From Prevotellaceae bacterium UBA1710 (lineage in GTDB: Bacteria; Bacteroidota; Bacteroidia; Bacteroidales; Bacteroidaceae): a DNA stretch of 32,949 nt. The stretch spans positions 1 through 32,949 of the forward strand of contig DCJC01000003.1 of the NCBI GenBank assembly GCA_002317355.1, in the 5' to 3' direction. Below, in pieces: positions 24,589-31,596 of this stretch. Position numbers and translations under genes: made by a program. Under the pieces are notes generated by a model. That model was not told the origin of the DNA and did not search any database. It worked only from the letters and a program-made list of their open reading frames with translations. The first letter of the stretch is position 1; the number at the start of each line of letters is the position of its first letter.

Positions 24589-25898
24589 AACATTGCTTTT
24601 CTGTATAAATTTGGAATGCTTTTGTCATTTATATCAACCCCATCATACGTCAAACGTTTAGGGTGATTAGGATCTTTATTATCTCCTCGGAATAGGTTTT
24701 CAAAATGAACTGCACTAAACTCGGTAAATTTGAAATTATGCCCTGGATATAGGGTATTTGTATTTATACCCTTTATATGATCGTAAGCATGTTTTATTTC
24801 GTGTGCAAGACATTCAGCAAAAGTCTGTTGAGCCAGTTCTCCTCTTGTGTCATTTTTTAAATCCTGTGAATAATTTAAACTTATGAGAATCTTATACGCT
24901 CCATCTGTAGCTTGTGTATCACTTCCATCAGGTGAATATCCTCTTGCAATAGTTGTACAATGTTTATCATTTATATCAGTCACAACAGAAAAGACTTTTT
25001 GTACAATAGGATCTTTAGATTTACTAATACTATTTAATGCGCCTAATACTTGGTACATAAAAGACCCTTTTGGAACCTCAACTGGCTTCAAACCAACAAC
25101 CTTACCTTCGTCATTATAGACTCTAATATTAAATCTTCTATTGTGGTATATATATTGCTTACCATCGGAAGCATCATAAGCAACATATCTACCATCTGGA
25201 TCCACCAATTTTACAGGATTACCCATGCAATACACAAATGCACTGACATTTGGGTACTTCTCAGTAAGCGGATCCACTCCATACCAGATAGATGCAATTG
25301 GGTTCATATAACGTGCACCATAGTAGTAGAGGCCGGTCTCTTCGTCAAGCTCCTTGCCGTTGAACTTATATGGCAGATCAGCACTTGAAGAGTGCTCATC
25401 TACAAGAAGCTCGCCGTAAGGGAGATAGGCATCATACTGGGTGACATTCGCTTGCTGGTCGGTGATGTATGCAGTACTTCCGAGGTGGTCAGAGTGATAG
25501 TAGAATGTCTCTTCTACCTCTGACGTATCAGCAGCCACATAGCCATAGCCTGCCACGGCATCATCTGGATTCTCAGGAGAACCCCATGCAAGTGGTGCGC
25601 CAGGATTTGAGCCTTCCTCTGTGTTGACAACAGGACGCTGCACCCAGTTCTCTGGCACGCGGTGGTCGCCCAGTGAGTCGATAAGAACGTTATAGCCAAC
25701 ACCCGTTACCTCTGGGTCGGCATAGCTACCCTTCATCGTTGGAAGACCAGGAGCCACGCCCGCCTTTCGATAATAAGCCTCACGCTGATTCTCTATCTGA
25801 TTCATACGCTCGGCATAGTCCTGCTGACCTGCCGTTACGTTGCTTCCGTTAGAGCCATACACGTTGCGGAACTCGCCCAGTCCAAGACGGCTTGCCAC
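24549..25898 (-). CDS. Orphan RHS cassette 2: RHS core with HExxH metallopeptidase tail
   Basis: A 449-residue frame. Residues 1-236 are RHS core (from RLGLGEFRNVYGSNGSN to the border DPDG), nearly the same as the neighbouring copies. The tail (237-449) has the zinc motif HEIKH (366-370, in ECLAHEIKHAYDHIKG), followed by EFSAVHFENLFR and KRLTYDG. The ExxAxxxEN and PxR..Y pattern is that of M91-type (NleD/HopH1-like) effector metallopeptidases. No ATG is available: the frame opens at GTG 25898 and is closed by TAA at 25926-25928. It lacks a promoter, so it is probably an unexpressed reserve cassette. Confidence 0.8.
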   Translation of the reverse strand: MASRLGLGEFRNVYGSNGSNVTAGQQDYAERMNQIENQREAYYRKAGVAPGLPTMKGSYADPEVTGVGYNVLIDSLGDHRVPENWVQRPVVNTEEGSNPGAPLAWGSPENPDDAVAGYGYVAADTSEVEETFYYHSDHLGSTAYITDQQANVTQYDAYLPYGELLVDEHSSSADLPYKFNGKELDEETGLYYYGARYMNPIASIWYGVDPLTEKYPNVSAFVYCMGNPVKLVDPDGRYVAYDASDGKQYIYHNRRFNIRVYNDEGKVVGLKPVEVPKGSFMYQVLGALNSISKSKDPIVQKVFSVVTDINDKHCTTIARGYSPDGSDTQATDGAYKILISLNYSQDLKNDTRGELAQQTFAECLAHEIKHAYDHIKGINTNTLYPGHNFKFTEFSAVHFENLFRGDNKDPNHPKRLTYDGVDINDKSIPNLYRKAMLCEDWESAPEERR

Positions 25899-26006
25899 AC
25901 GCTTATCGCCTATGAAATAACGTTTTTATGGGCTGTTTATTGCTTGAAAGCGATTCTATTTGTTCTGCGAAGAAAGACGGTTGATGTATGGCTATGCCTT
26001 CGTTTA

Positions 26007-26095
26007 TAGTCCATCATTAGTCCATCACTTATCCATCAATACTCCATCGAAACGATGGACTATTGATGGATTATCGATGGACTATCGATGGATTA
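26007..26095. repeat. 11-bp array folding into a 44-bp-arm palindrome
   Basis: Four units (TAGTCCATCAT, TAGTCCATCAC, TTATCCATCAA, TACTCCATCGA), one spacer base, then four units of the reverse complement type (ACGATGGACTA, TTGATGGATTA, TCGATGGACTA, TCGATGGATTA). All are exactly 11 bases. Together they form one long imperfect hairpin. Confidence 0.92.
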
Positions 26096-26145
26096 TCTTA
26101 TGAGTAAGAAAGGAATTTCTTGCAAGAAAAAACTTTGTCCTGCTT

Positions 26146-26189
26146 CTTATGTAGCTCTTATATTACTCTTATGCTACTCTTATTTGAAT
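26146..26189. repeat. 11-bp array, 3-4 units
   Basis: CTTATGTAGCT, CTTATATTACT, CTTATGCTACT, then a degenerate CTTATTTGAAT. It is related, on the opposite strand, to the array upstream of grpE (11665-11708). Confidence 0.8.
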
Positions 26190-26329
26190 TGGGATTTATA
26201 TGGGATTTGCATAGGCCTTACAACGAAGGGACAATAGGGATATTATAGGAAGGAAAAATCCCCACACCGCCAAGGATTCACGAGGTATCGCTTGGGGTGT
26301 GGGATTTTATTATACTAACACATACAAGT

Positions 26330-27019
26330 TCACTCTTCTGTAGGTGAAATCGTTATAATTCTACTAATAGTCGGTAAAGCACGTGTATGAGAACCTTCTC
26401 CACTTACGCAGTCATGTCTGGGTCTTATCATGATTGGCATTGGAGAAAGAGTCTTTAAATACTTATATAGTTGCATTCCAACAACCAAGGAATCACGTTC
26501 ACGGAACGAATATGTTCTGTTATTGAACATAAGTACAATCCCTGGCACTACAGCATGATCAACACTATCTTCTTTAGTATATATGTTCGCGTTTATCCTT
26601 TTGGATTTATGCTTATCATATTTACAATCAATCATTTTCTTCTGGTAATATTGTATTTTAGAAAACTCTACTTGAGACAATTTTTTCTGGGCATAATAAT
26701 TTCCAACATAGTCATAATAAGACCATTTATGCTTTTTGAAATCATAAATGCTATCAAAAATAACTACTGTTCCTATTAAAGAGTCTATATTAGGTCGCAT
26801 CTCATACTCTCCTTCTATCGTTATTAATCCATAGTCGGTCATACTTCCATAAGTAATTCTCATCAAGCCATGACTGTCTATATCCATATAATAAGAATCG
26901 CCTTCTGCTTCTGAGAATATATAACATACCAGATGGCTGTTCTCATTATTCTTTCGCTTACACGAAACAGACACAAAAATCACTAGCAAAAAAATGACAC
27001 AAAAATATATTCTTTTCAT
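26330..27019 (-). CDS. Lipoprotein-like candidate immunity protein of RHS cassette 1
   Basis: A 229-residue protein with an N-terminal signal MKRIYFCVIFLLVIFVSVSC followed by KRKNNE, consistent with a lipoprotein although the residue three before Cys is Ser. The body is mainly beta-strands (SYYMDIDSHGLMRITYGSM, GTVVIFDSIYDF) and ends in a Pro/Arg-rich tail. No family is recognised. It lies 318 bases downstream of the RHS gene with the M91-type tail and is the only gene before the cassette terminator, so it is the likely immunity partner. Envelope anchoring again matches a metallopeptidase toxin. Confidence 0.6.
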   Translation of the reverse strand: MKRIYFCVIFLLVIFVSVSCKRKNNENSHLVCYIFSEAEGDSYYMDIDSHGLMRITYGSMTDYGLITIEGEYEMRPNIDSLIGTVVIFDSIYDFKKHKWSYYDYVGNYYAQKKLSQVEFSKIQYYQKKMIDCKYDKHKSKRINANIYTKEDSVDHAVVPGIVLMFNNRTYSFRERDSLVVGMQLYKYLKTLSPMPIMIRPRHDCVSGEGSHTRALPTISRIITISPTEE

Positions 27020-27337
27020 TTCTGTATTTTCTAAATTGATTATTGAATATTCCTATTCTATATTATGTATCATAAAACTAATAGATAAATATATACACAT
27101 ATTTTTATAATCAAAAATTAGCAAATTAGAAATTTTCCTTTCTTGAATTTTGAGAGAACTTGAGGAATGCCATTTACGCTCTTATCAATCACAGCTATTT
27201 CCAATGCCACATAGTGGCACAAGTCTCTTATTCGCATCAACTAAAGAATTCCCAATTCGCAAATTTTTGATTAAAACAATTAAATTTTATTACTCATCAA
27301 ATTAATCCTATTTTCACGCACTTATAAATGCACGATT
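27020..27337. other. AT-rich gap between RHS cassette 1 and its candidate immunity gene
   Basis: There is no gene and no TAnnTTTG promoter on the minus strand. A 15-bp palindrome, TGCCACATAGTGGCA, lies near 27208-27222. The spacing is unusual, since the other two cassettes have their immunity gene within four bases or overlapping; a small gene may have decayed here. Confidence 0.4.
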
Positions 27338-29407
27338 CTATCTTCCGTAATTGATTCTTGCAGGAAGACCATGTTCCAAACGAAGTGCATTTTCTGTAAA
27401 CAATGCATTTGTTGCTCTTTGGAATGTTACTTTACTTTTTCTATGCCAACGGTCGCCTTCTTTATAAAAACTTGAAATCATTCCTTGTTTTGAAGGAGTT
27501 AGGATACCCACGGTTTCTAATTCTTCCCTTTCGGCCAATCCCGGATGAATACTTTCTAGTATTTTATTTTTAGACAAGGCACGATGAGTAACATACTTAT
27601 AGTTGACTTTATTACCACTGACAAAAGAAACTCCTTTCATCATACGTAGTCCATGAATAAGTTCATGACCTGCAATTATGTAATCAGGAATGGCTTCTTC
27701 CTTTGTTCCTATCATTGTTTCGTGATTACCAGTCCATTTTATAACATGCTGATTGGGATTGATATTTATCCAACAATTAGTTCCAGTTCCGTCAACAGCA
27801 CCAGCACCTCCTTTTATATAATGATCGGCTTTGGATTCGCCATTAGTCAAATAGACATTAGCAGTGTATTTACTTCCAACCATTAAACGAATTAAATATG
27901 TTCCAATGTTATATTTTTTCCCACCAACAGCCTTGTACGACACATAACCATCCTTATCAAAACTTAATCTGTCGCGTGTCAATTTCTGAAGAAGTCCCAG
28001 AAGTTTTTGACGAGTCTCGTTGCTTCCCCACAAACGGATTTTTTGACCATCTGGATCTACCAACTTAATAGGATTACCCACGCAATAGACATAGCTACCA
28101 GTAAGTACATACTTCTCCGCCAGCGGATCCACCCCATACCACATACTTGTGACTGGGTTCATGTAACGAGCACCATAATAGTACAGGCCGGTCTCTTCGT
28201 CAAGTTCCTTGCCGTTGAACTTGTATGGCAGATCTGCACTTGAAGAGTGCTCATCTACAAGAAGCTCACCATAAGGGAGATAGGCATCATATTGGGTGAC
28301 GTTCGCTTGCTGGTCGGTGATGTATGCAGTACTTCCGAGGTGGTCTGAGTGATAGTAGAAGGTTTCTTCCACCTCCGACGTGTCACAAGGCACATAGCCA
28401 TAGCCTGCCACTACATCATCTGGATTCTCAGGAGAACCCCATGCGAGTGGTGCACCCGGATTTGTGCCTTCCTCCGTGTTGATTACAGGATGCTGTACCC
28501 AGTTCTCTGGCACGCGATGGTCGCCAAGTTCCTTGATGACAACATTATAGCCCTTGCCCGTTACCTCTGGGTCGGCATAGCTTCCCTTCATAGTTGGGAG
28601 ACCTGGAGCAACGCCTGCTGCCCTGTAATAGTCCTCACGCTGATTCTCAATGGCATTCATACGCTCGGCATAGTCCTGCTGACCTGCCGTTACGTTGCTT
28701 CCGTTAGAGCCATAGACGTTGCGGAACTCACCCTGACCGATACGGCTTGCCACTCGCTTGTCGCCTATGAAATAGTGCTTGGTGAAGCGATGGCGATTGA
28801 CGGTAATGATACTTGCAGGATAGAGTGTGAACTCGTCGGTCTCATGGAAAGTGATGCCCTGCGGAGCACCGTTTATATATACACCCTCCATGCTTCCGTG
28901 GCTCTTTATGATACGCTCGCCACCAGCGTTGTAGGTGTAGCGACTCGTCTTGCCATTATCGGAGAGCACCATGAGGCGGTTGTCCTCATCCCAGAACATC
29001 TCACGTGTGGTGCTGGTAGAATCATTCTCCACAAGGATAGGATTACCATTGGCATCATAGGTGTAGTGCTCGTTGCCGATCTGGGTAGGAGCTGTTGGAT
29101 GAAGAGCATCCTCGTACTTATAGGCAAGGTTGTAGCTCTTGGCAACAGAAGTGCTGTCAACAGACTGTACCTTGGTGAGAGGCTCACTCATCTTTCCAAA
29201 TGTCATACTCATAGTGTATTTGATATCCTTGGCAGAACCTGAGGCGCTTGAGAGGCGGTTGAGCATGTCATAAGTGTAGTTATGAGTGCTCTTGCCACCA
29301 AGACCAGACTTGCCTGAAGCAGAGTTGGCAATAGACAGGATATTGTCCACGGCATCATAGGTGTATTGGTTTGCCATGATGCTGTCGCTACCAGACTTGA
29401 TAAGCAT
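27338..29407 (-). CDS. RHS cassette 1 (5'-truncated): long RHS core with M91-like metallopeptidase tail
   Basis: At least 689 residues. The RHS/YD-repeat core (1-454) has repeats such as YTYDAVDNILSIAN, YTYDANGNPILVEND and FWDEDNRLMVLSDNGKTSRY, and ends with YYYGARYMNPVTSMWYGVDP and DPDG. The reading frame stays open above the ATG: RHS sequence continues to about 29535 (VIVDKIGYDKDGHTVYTKLG), then hits the intercassette junction and a stop at 29618-29620, so the 5' end is cut off. The tail (455-689) has AGHELIHGLRMMKG (HELIH 581-585), EELETVG (third zinc ligand region) and TENALRLEHGLPARINYG, the M91 (NleD/HopH1-like) pattern. It is the longest cassette, but without a secretion-related N-terminus. 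Confidence 0.82.
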   Translation of the reverse strand: MLIKSGSDSIMANQYTYDAVDNILSIANSASGKSGLGGKSTHNYTYDMLNRLSSASGSAKDIKYTMSMTFGKMSEPLTKVQSVDSTSVAKSYNLAYKYEDALHPTAPTQIGNEHYTYDANGNPILVENDSTSTTREMFWDEDNRLMVLSDNGKTSRYTYNAGGERIIKSHGSMEGVYINGAPQGITFHETDEFTLYPASIITVNRHRFTKHYFIGDKRVASRIGQGEFRNVYGSNGSNVTAGQQDYAERMNAIENQREDYYRAAGVAPGLPTMKGSYADPEVTGKGYNVVIKELGDHRVPENWVQHPVINTEEGTNPGAPLAWGSPENPDDVVAGYGYVPCDTSEVEETFYYHSDHLGSTAYITDQQANVTQYDAYLPYGELLVDEHSSSADLPYKFNGKELDEETGLYYYGARYMNPVTSMWYGVDPLAEKYVLTGSYVYCVGNPIKLVDPDGQKIRLWGSNETRQKLLGLLQKLTRDRLSFDKDGYVSYKAVGGKKYNIGTYLIRLMVGSKYTANVYLTNGESKADHYIKGGAGAVDGTGTNCWININPNQHVIKWTGNHETMIGTKEEAIPDYIIAGHELIHGLRMMKGVSFVSGNKVNYKYVTHRALSKNKILESIHPGLAEREELETVGILTPSKQGMISSFYKEGDRWHRKSKVTFQRATNALFTENALRLEHGLPARINYGR

Positions 29408-29521
29408 AGATTGGAGACGCTCACGCTGCTTGTCGTATGAGTAGGTGGTCTCAGTTCCATTGCCTAACTTGGTATAGACGGTGTGTCCATCCTTGTCGTA
29501 ACCGATCTTATCTACAATAAC

Positions 29522-29753
29522 GCTCTCCCTGCCCAGTTTATTGCTTGAGAGAGACTCTATTTGTCCAGCGAAGAAAGACGTTAGATGAATGTCTATACCT
29601 TTGTTGTCAGTCCATCGTTAGTCCTTCACTCCTCCATTACATCTCCATCGAAACAATGGACTATCGATGGAGTATCTTCAGGGGAAGAAAGAGGGAAAAG
29701 AAAAATCCCCACACCACCCAAGAATTCACGAGGAATTATCAGAAGTGTAGGGA
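29522..29753. repeat. Intercassette element A with 11-bp array and decayed terminator
   Basis: Junction CGTTATTGTAGAT (as in element D), GTTTATTGCTTGAGAGAGAC, CAGCGAAGAAAGACG (as in element B), the 11-bp array at 29607-29674, then AAATCCCCACACCACCCAAG with a degraded second arm (GTGTAGGGA). It fills the gap between the RHS gene and the 29805 gene. Confidence 0.8.
29607..29674. repeat. 11-bp array with inverted half
   Basis: Four forward units (TCAGTCCATCG, TTAGTCCTTCA, CTCCTCCATTA, CATCTCCATCG), a two-base spacer, then two inverted units (ACAATGGACTA, TCGATGGAGTA). It is a diverged, shorter version of the array at 26007-26095. Confidence 0.85.
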
Positions 29754-29804
29754 CATAAATATCATGAATATTAAAGTTCGTATCCGTAACAAGTAAGAAT
29801 TAAA

Positions 29805-30389
29805 TCAATAGTGTTTTATTTCAACTATATTCCTGATGCTTTGAGGACTATTATTAACAGAACAGTCAATAACTTTATTCTCTAAATATATCTTCATGCA
29901 TTTAGGTAATGAGTTTTTGTCATTAACCAAATAACAACGAGGCTCTAATATATAAAATTTCTTCCCATTATCTCTATTTTTATTGATGTCATTCACAAGA
30001 TCATGAAATGGTTTCCCTAAACTCATTTCATAAGGAAGTAAAAATTGGCCTTTCAGCATATCCATTCTATAATAGCGTTTGGGCTCGTGCGAGAAGTAAA
30101 TTTCATTATTACAAGAGTCTGTCACTGATATGCATATTACGCTATCAACACATCCAAACACTCCTGGTTCTAAAGCTGGAGACATGAAAGTCCACTCATT
30201 GTCACAGAATTTAACGTTAAATTCCAATAGATAAACAGTTTTATCGTTGAAAATAGTATCATCTTCTATTATCACCCTTTGTAAAGAAGCACCAGTTAAT
30301 TTGTATCTGCGGCTATGACTACCAACAAAGAGAGAGATAAAGATTAATGTACTAACAATCAAACATATTATAAAAACATTTTTTCTCAT
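29805..30389 (-). CDS. Membrane-anchored protein, candidate immunity gene without its toxin
   Basis: A 194-residue protein with an N-terminal membrane anchor (MRKNVFIICLIVSTLIFISL) and an extracytoplasmic region (FNVKFCDNEWTFMSPALEPG, CVDSVICISVTDSCNNEIYF). It is very AT-rich. It occupies the place of an immunity gene, upstream of the cassette-end sequence of element A, but no RHS sequence precedes it. It may be the survivor of a cassette whose toxin was deleted. A TATTTTTG box (minus strand, 30394-30401) directly before the ATG could drive it independently. No family is recognised. Confidence 0.55.
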   Translation of the reverse strand: MRKNVFIICLIVSTLIFISLFVGSHSRRYKLTGASLQRVIIEDDTIFNDKTVYLLEFNVKFCDNEWTFMSPALEPGVFGCVDSVICISVTDSCNNEIYFSHEPKRYYRMDMLKGQFLLPYEMSLGKPFHDLVNDINKNRDNGKKFYILEPRCYLVNDKNSLPKCMKIYLENKVIDCSVNNSPQSIRNIVEIKHY

Positions 30390-30393
30390 TTGT

Positions 30394-30401
30394 CAAAAAT
30401 A
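30394..30401 (-). promoter_or_regulatory. Possible -7 box for the 29805-30389 gene
   Basis: Minus-strand TATTTTTG matches TAnnTTTG four bases before the ATG, which would make the mRNA nearly leaderless. No -33 box is visible. Confidence 0.35.
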
Positions 30402-30446
30402 AAATGATTCCAGCGTGTATCATATCAGAGTTTATAAATCGTCAGT

Positions 30447-30477
30447 CGGAAGTGTATAGGCACTTCCGGCTTTTTTT
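30447..30477 (+). terminator. Plus-strand terminator without a plus-strand gene
   Basis: CGGAAGTG pairs with CACTTCCG across a six-base loop, then GC and T7 (30471-30477). No plus-strand gene lies upstream within the array, so it may block antisense transcription or be left from a rearranged gene. Confidence 0.7.
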
Positions 30478-30505
30478 GTTTCGTTTTTCATCAGTTAGAA
30501 AAGAC

Positions 30506-31345
30506 CTACCATCTGGATTCTTCAAAATTTGGATTAGAGCCAGTGAGGTATGACTTATATGGAACATGAGGATATCTTTCCTCATGTGTTGTGTTATGCT
30601 TGTGCATCCAGGCAAGTACGGGTACATTGAGAATTGAACCGAACTCCCTGTTCCATACATCACCGTCCACACCATATTTGAGACAATTTTCATAGAATTG
30701 TCTGCCATTGGCAACAGCGGCACAACGTGCGTTAAGGAAATATTCTGGAGTATCATAGCCGGAAACCCTCTTGCAATTCTCATAGTTGATTCTGGTATCT
30801 ATGAGCTGAAGATAATCGGTAAGTATATCCTCAAAGAGGAATATGGCAGAATCTTCTTCCTTCGACAGGTTTTCCACAACAGGTGCAATAACTTTGTTAT
30901 CATCACCTTTGGCACTCCAGTCAATAAGTGATATCATATCCCAGAAGAAAGAATGAGCGAGTGACATTTCTTGTTCATCCTCAGCGTCTTTCCTCTGACA
31001 TTCCTCATCTGTTCGGGTCAGTATATTCAGATCCTTTATTATCTTTGCCATAGCCCATGTCTTATATCCACAAAGCAGGGCAACTGTAACGAAGTAGATG
31101 ATGTAATCCTTATTGATATATGCAGAAAGAGCAAGGAAACCGCAGGCGATAAAGAAACCTGTACCCCAGATTTTCAGATATTTAAGATAATATGATTTGA
31201 TGCCTTTCCAGTCGCGAGCCATGGTCATCTTCTCTATTGAACTAGCAATTCTTTTCTCTCTGCGTTTTCTTTTCTTGGCCAGAGGAATAAGACATACCAT
31301 TACTGCGATGGCTGCAACGACATAAAATATTATTGTAGGTAACAT
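30506..31345 (-). CDS. Membrane protein with DUF4240-like C-terminal domain
   Basis: A 279-residue protein from the ATG at 31345 (MLPTIIFYVVAAIAVMVCLI), chosen because the promoter at 31419-31450 fits it; a start at 31384 would add 13 residues. There is an N-terminal membrane helix, a basic cytoplasmic stretch (KKRKRREKRI), two further hydrophobic segments (GFFIACGFLALSAYI, YIIYFVTVALLCGYKTWAMA) and a soluble C-terminal domain (about 130-245). The order FFWDMISLIDWSAKGDDNKV, SKEEDSAIFLFEDILTDYLQ and CAAVANGRQFYENCLKYG resembles DUF4240, a family of unknown function. It is not clearly part of the RHS array. Confidence 0.65.
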   Translation of the reverse strand: MLPTIIFYVVAAIAVMVCLIPLAKKRKRREKRIASSIEKMTMARDWKGIKSYYLKYLKIWGTGFFIACGFLALSAYINKDYIIYFVTVALLCGYKTWAMAKIIKDLNILTRTDEECQRKDAEDEQEMSLAHSFFWDMISLIDWSAKGDDNKVIAPVVENLSKEEDSAIFLFEDILTDYLQLIDTRINYENCKRVSGYDTPEYFLNARCAAVANGRQFYENCLKYGVDGDVWNREFGSILNVPVLAWMHKHNTTHEERYPHVPYKSYLTGSNPNFEESRW

Positions 31346-31418
31346 CTTCTTTGGTTTGTATAGTTTATTCAAATCTAAAAGCACCGTGAAAATACGGAGT
31401 GCTTGGCGTAAGGAGGCG

Positions 31419-31450
31419 CAAAATTACTGAAAAATCTTCATTTATCCAAA
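31419..31450 (-). promoter_or_regulatory. Promoter of the DUF4240-like gene
   Basis: Minus-strand TTTG (31447-31450), 20 bases, TAATTTTG (31419-31426). The leader would be about 68 bases and contains a small imperfect stem (GCACCGT / ACGGAGTGC, 31381-31402). Confidence 0.65.
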
Positions 31451-31558
31451 TTTGTGCAGGATAAAAATGACTACTTGTCAATAAGCCCAAAAATAGAGTG
31501 TAGAATCAATTAATGTTAAAACTTTGATAAAATATAATGTTTTCAAAAAAAGAATCGT

Positions 31559-31566
31559 TATCTTTG
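31559..31566 (+). promoter_or_regulatory. -7 box of the umuD-umuC pair
   Basis: TATCTTTG matches TAnnTTTG and lies 30 bases before the ATG at 31597; it excludes a longer frame opening at 31537. The -33 box is weak. Two direct TAATGTT copies, 24 bases apart (31511 and 31535), lie just upstream and could be repressor sites. Confidence 0.55.
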
Positions 31567-31596
31567 CATCTTGAAATAATTTTATATAAATCAAAC

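Larger units (their letters stand above)
25920..26308. repeat. Intercassette element B, long form, with two 11-bp arrays and terminator
   Basis: This fills the 25929-26329 gap. From the junction CGTTATTTCATAG it holds GTTTATTGCTTGAAAGCGAT, TCTGCGAAGAAAGACG (shared with element A), the inverted 11-bp array at 26007-26095, a 14-bp palindrome TTTCTTGCAAGAAA (26116-26129), a second array at 26146-26189, and the terminator hairpin at 26254-26308 (AAATCCCCACACCGCCAAG with CTTGGGGTGTGGGATTT, followed by T5 on the minus strand). The hairpin terminates the 26330 gene. Confidence 0.85.

Noticed and set aside
27208..27222. Palindrome TGCCACATAGTGGCA as an insertion site or terminator
   Set aside because: The stem is short, has no T-run and no second copy was found in the window.
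28349..29242. Long plus-strand frame (297 codons) opposite RHS cassette 1
   Set aside because: It is antisense to clear YD-repeat coding sequence; similar antisense frames occur opposite the other RHS copies.
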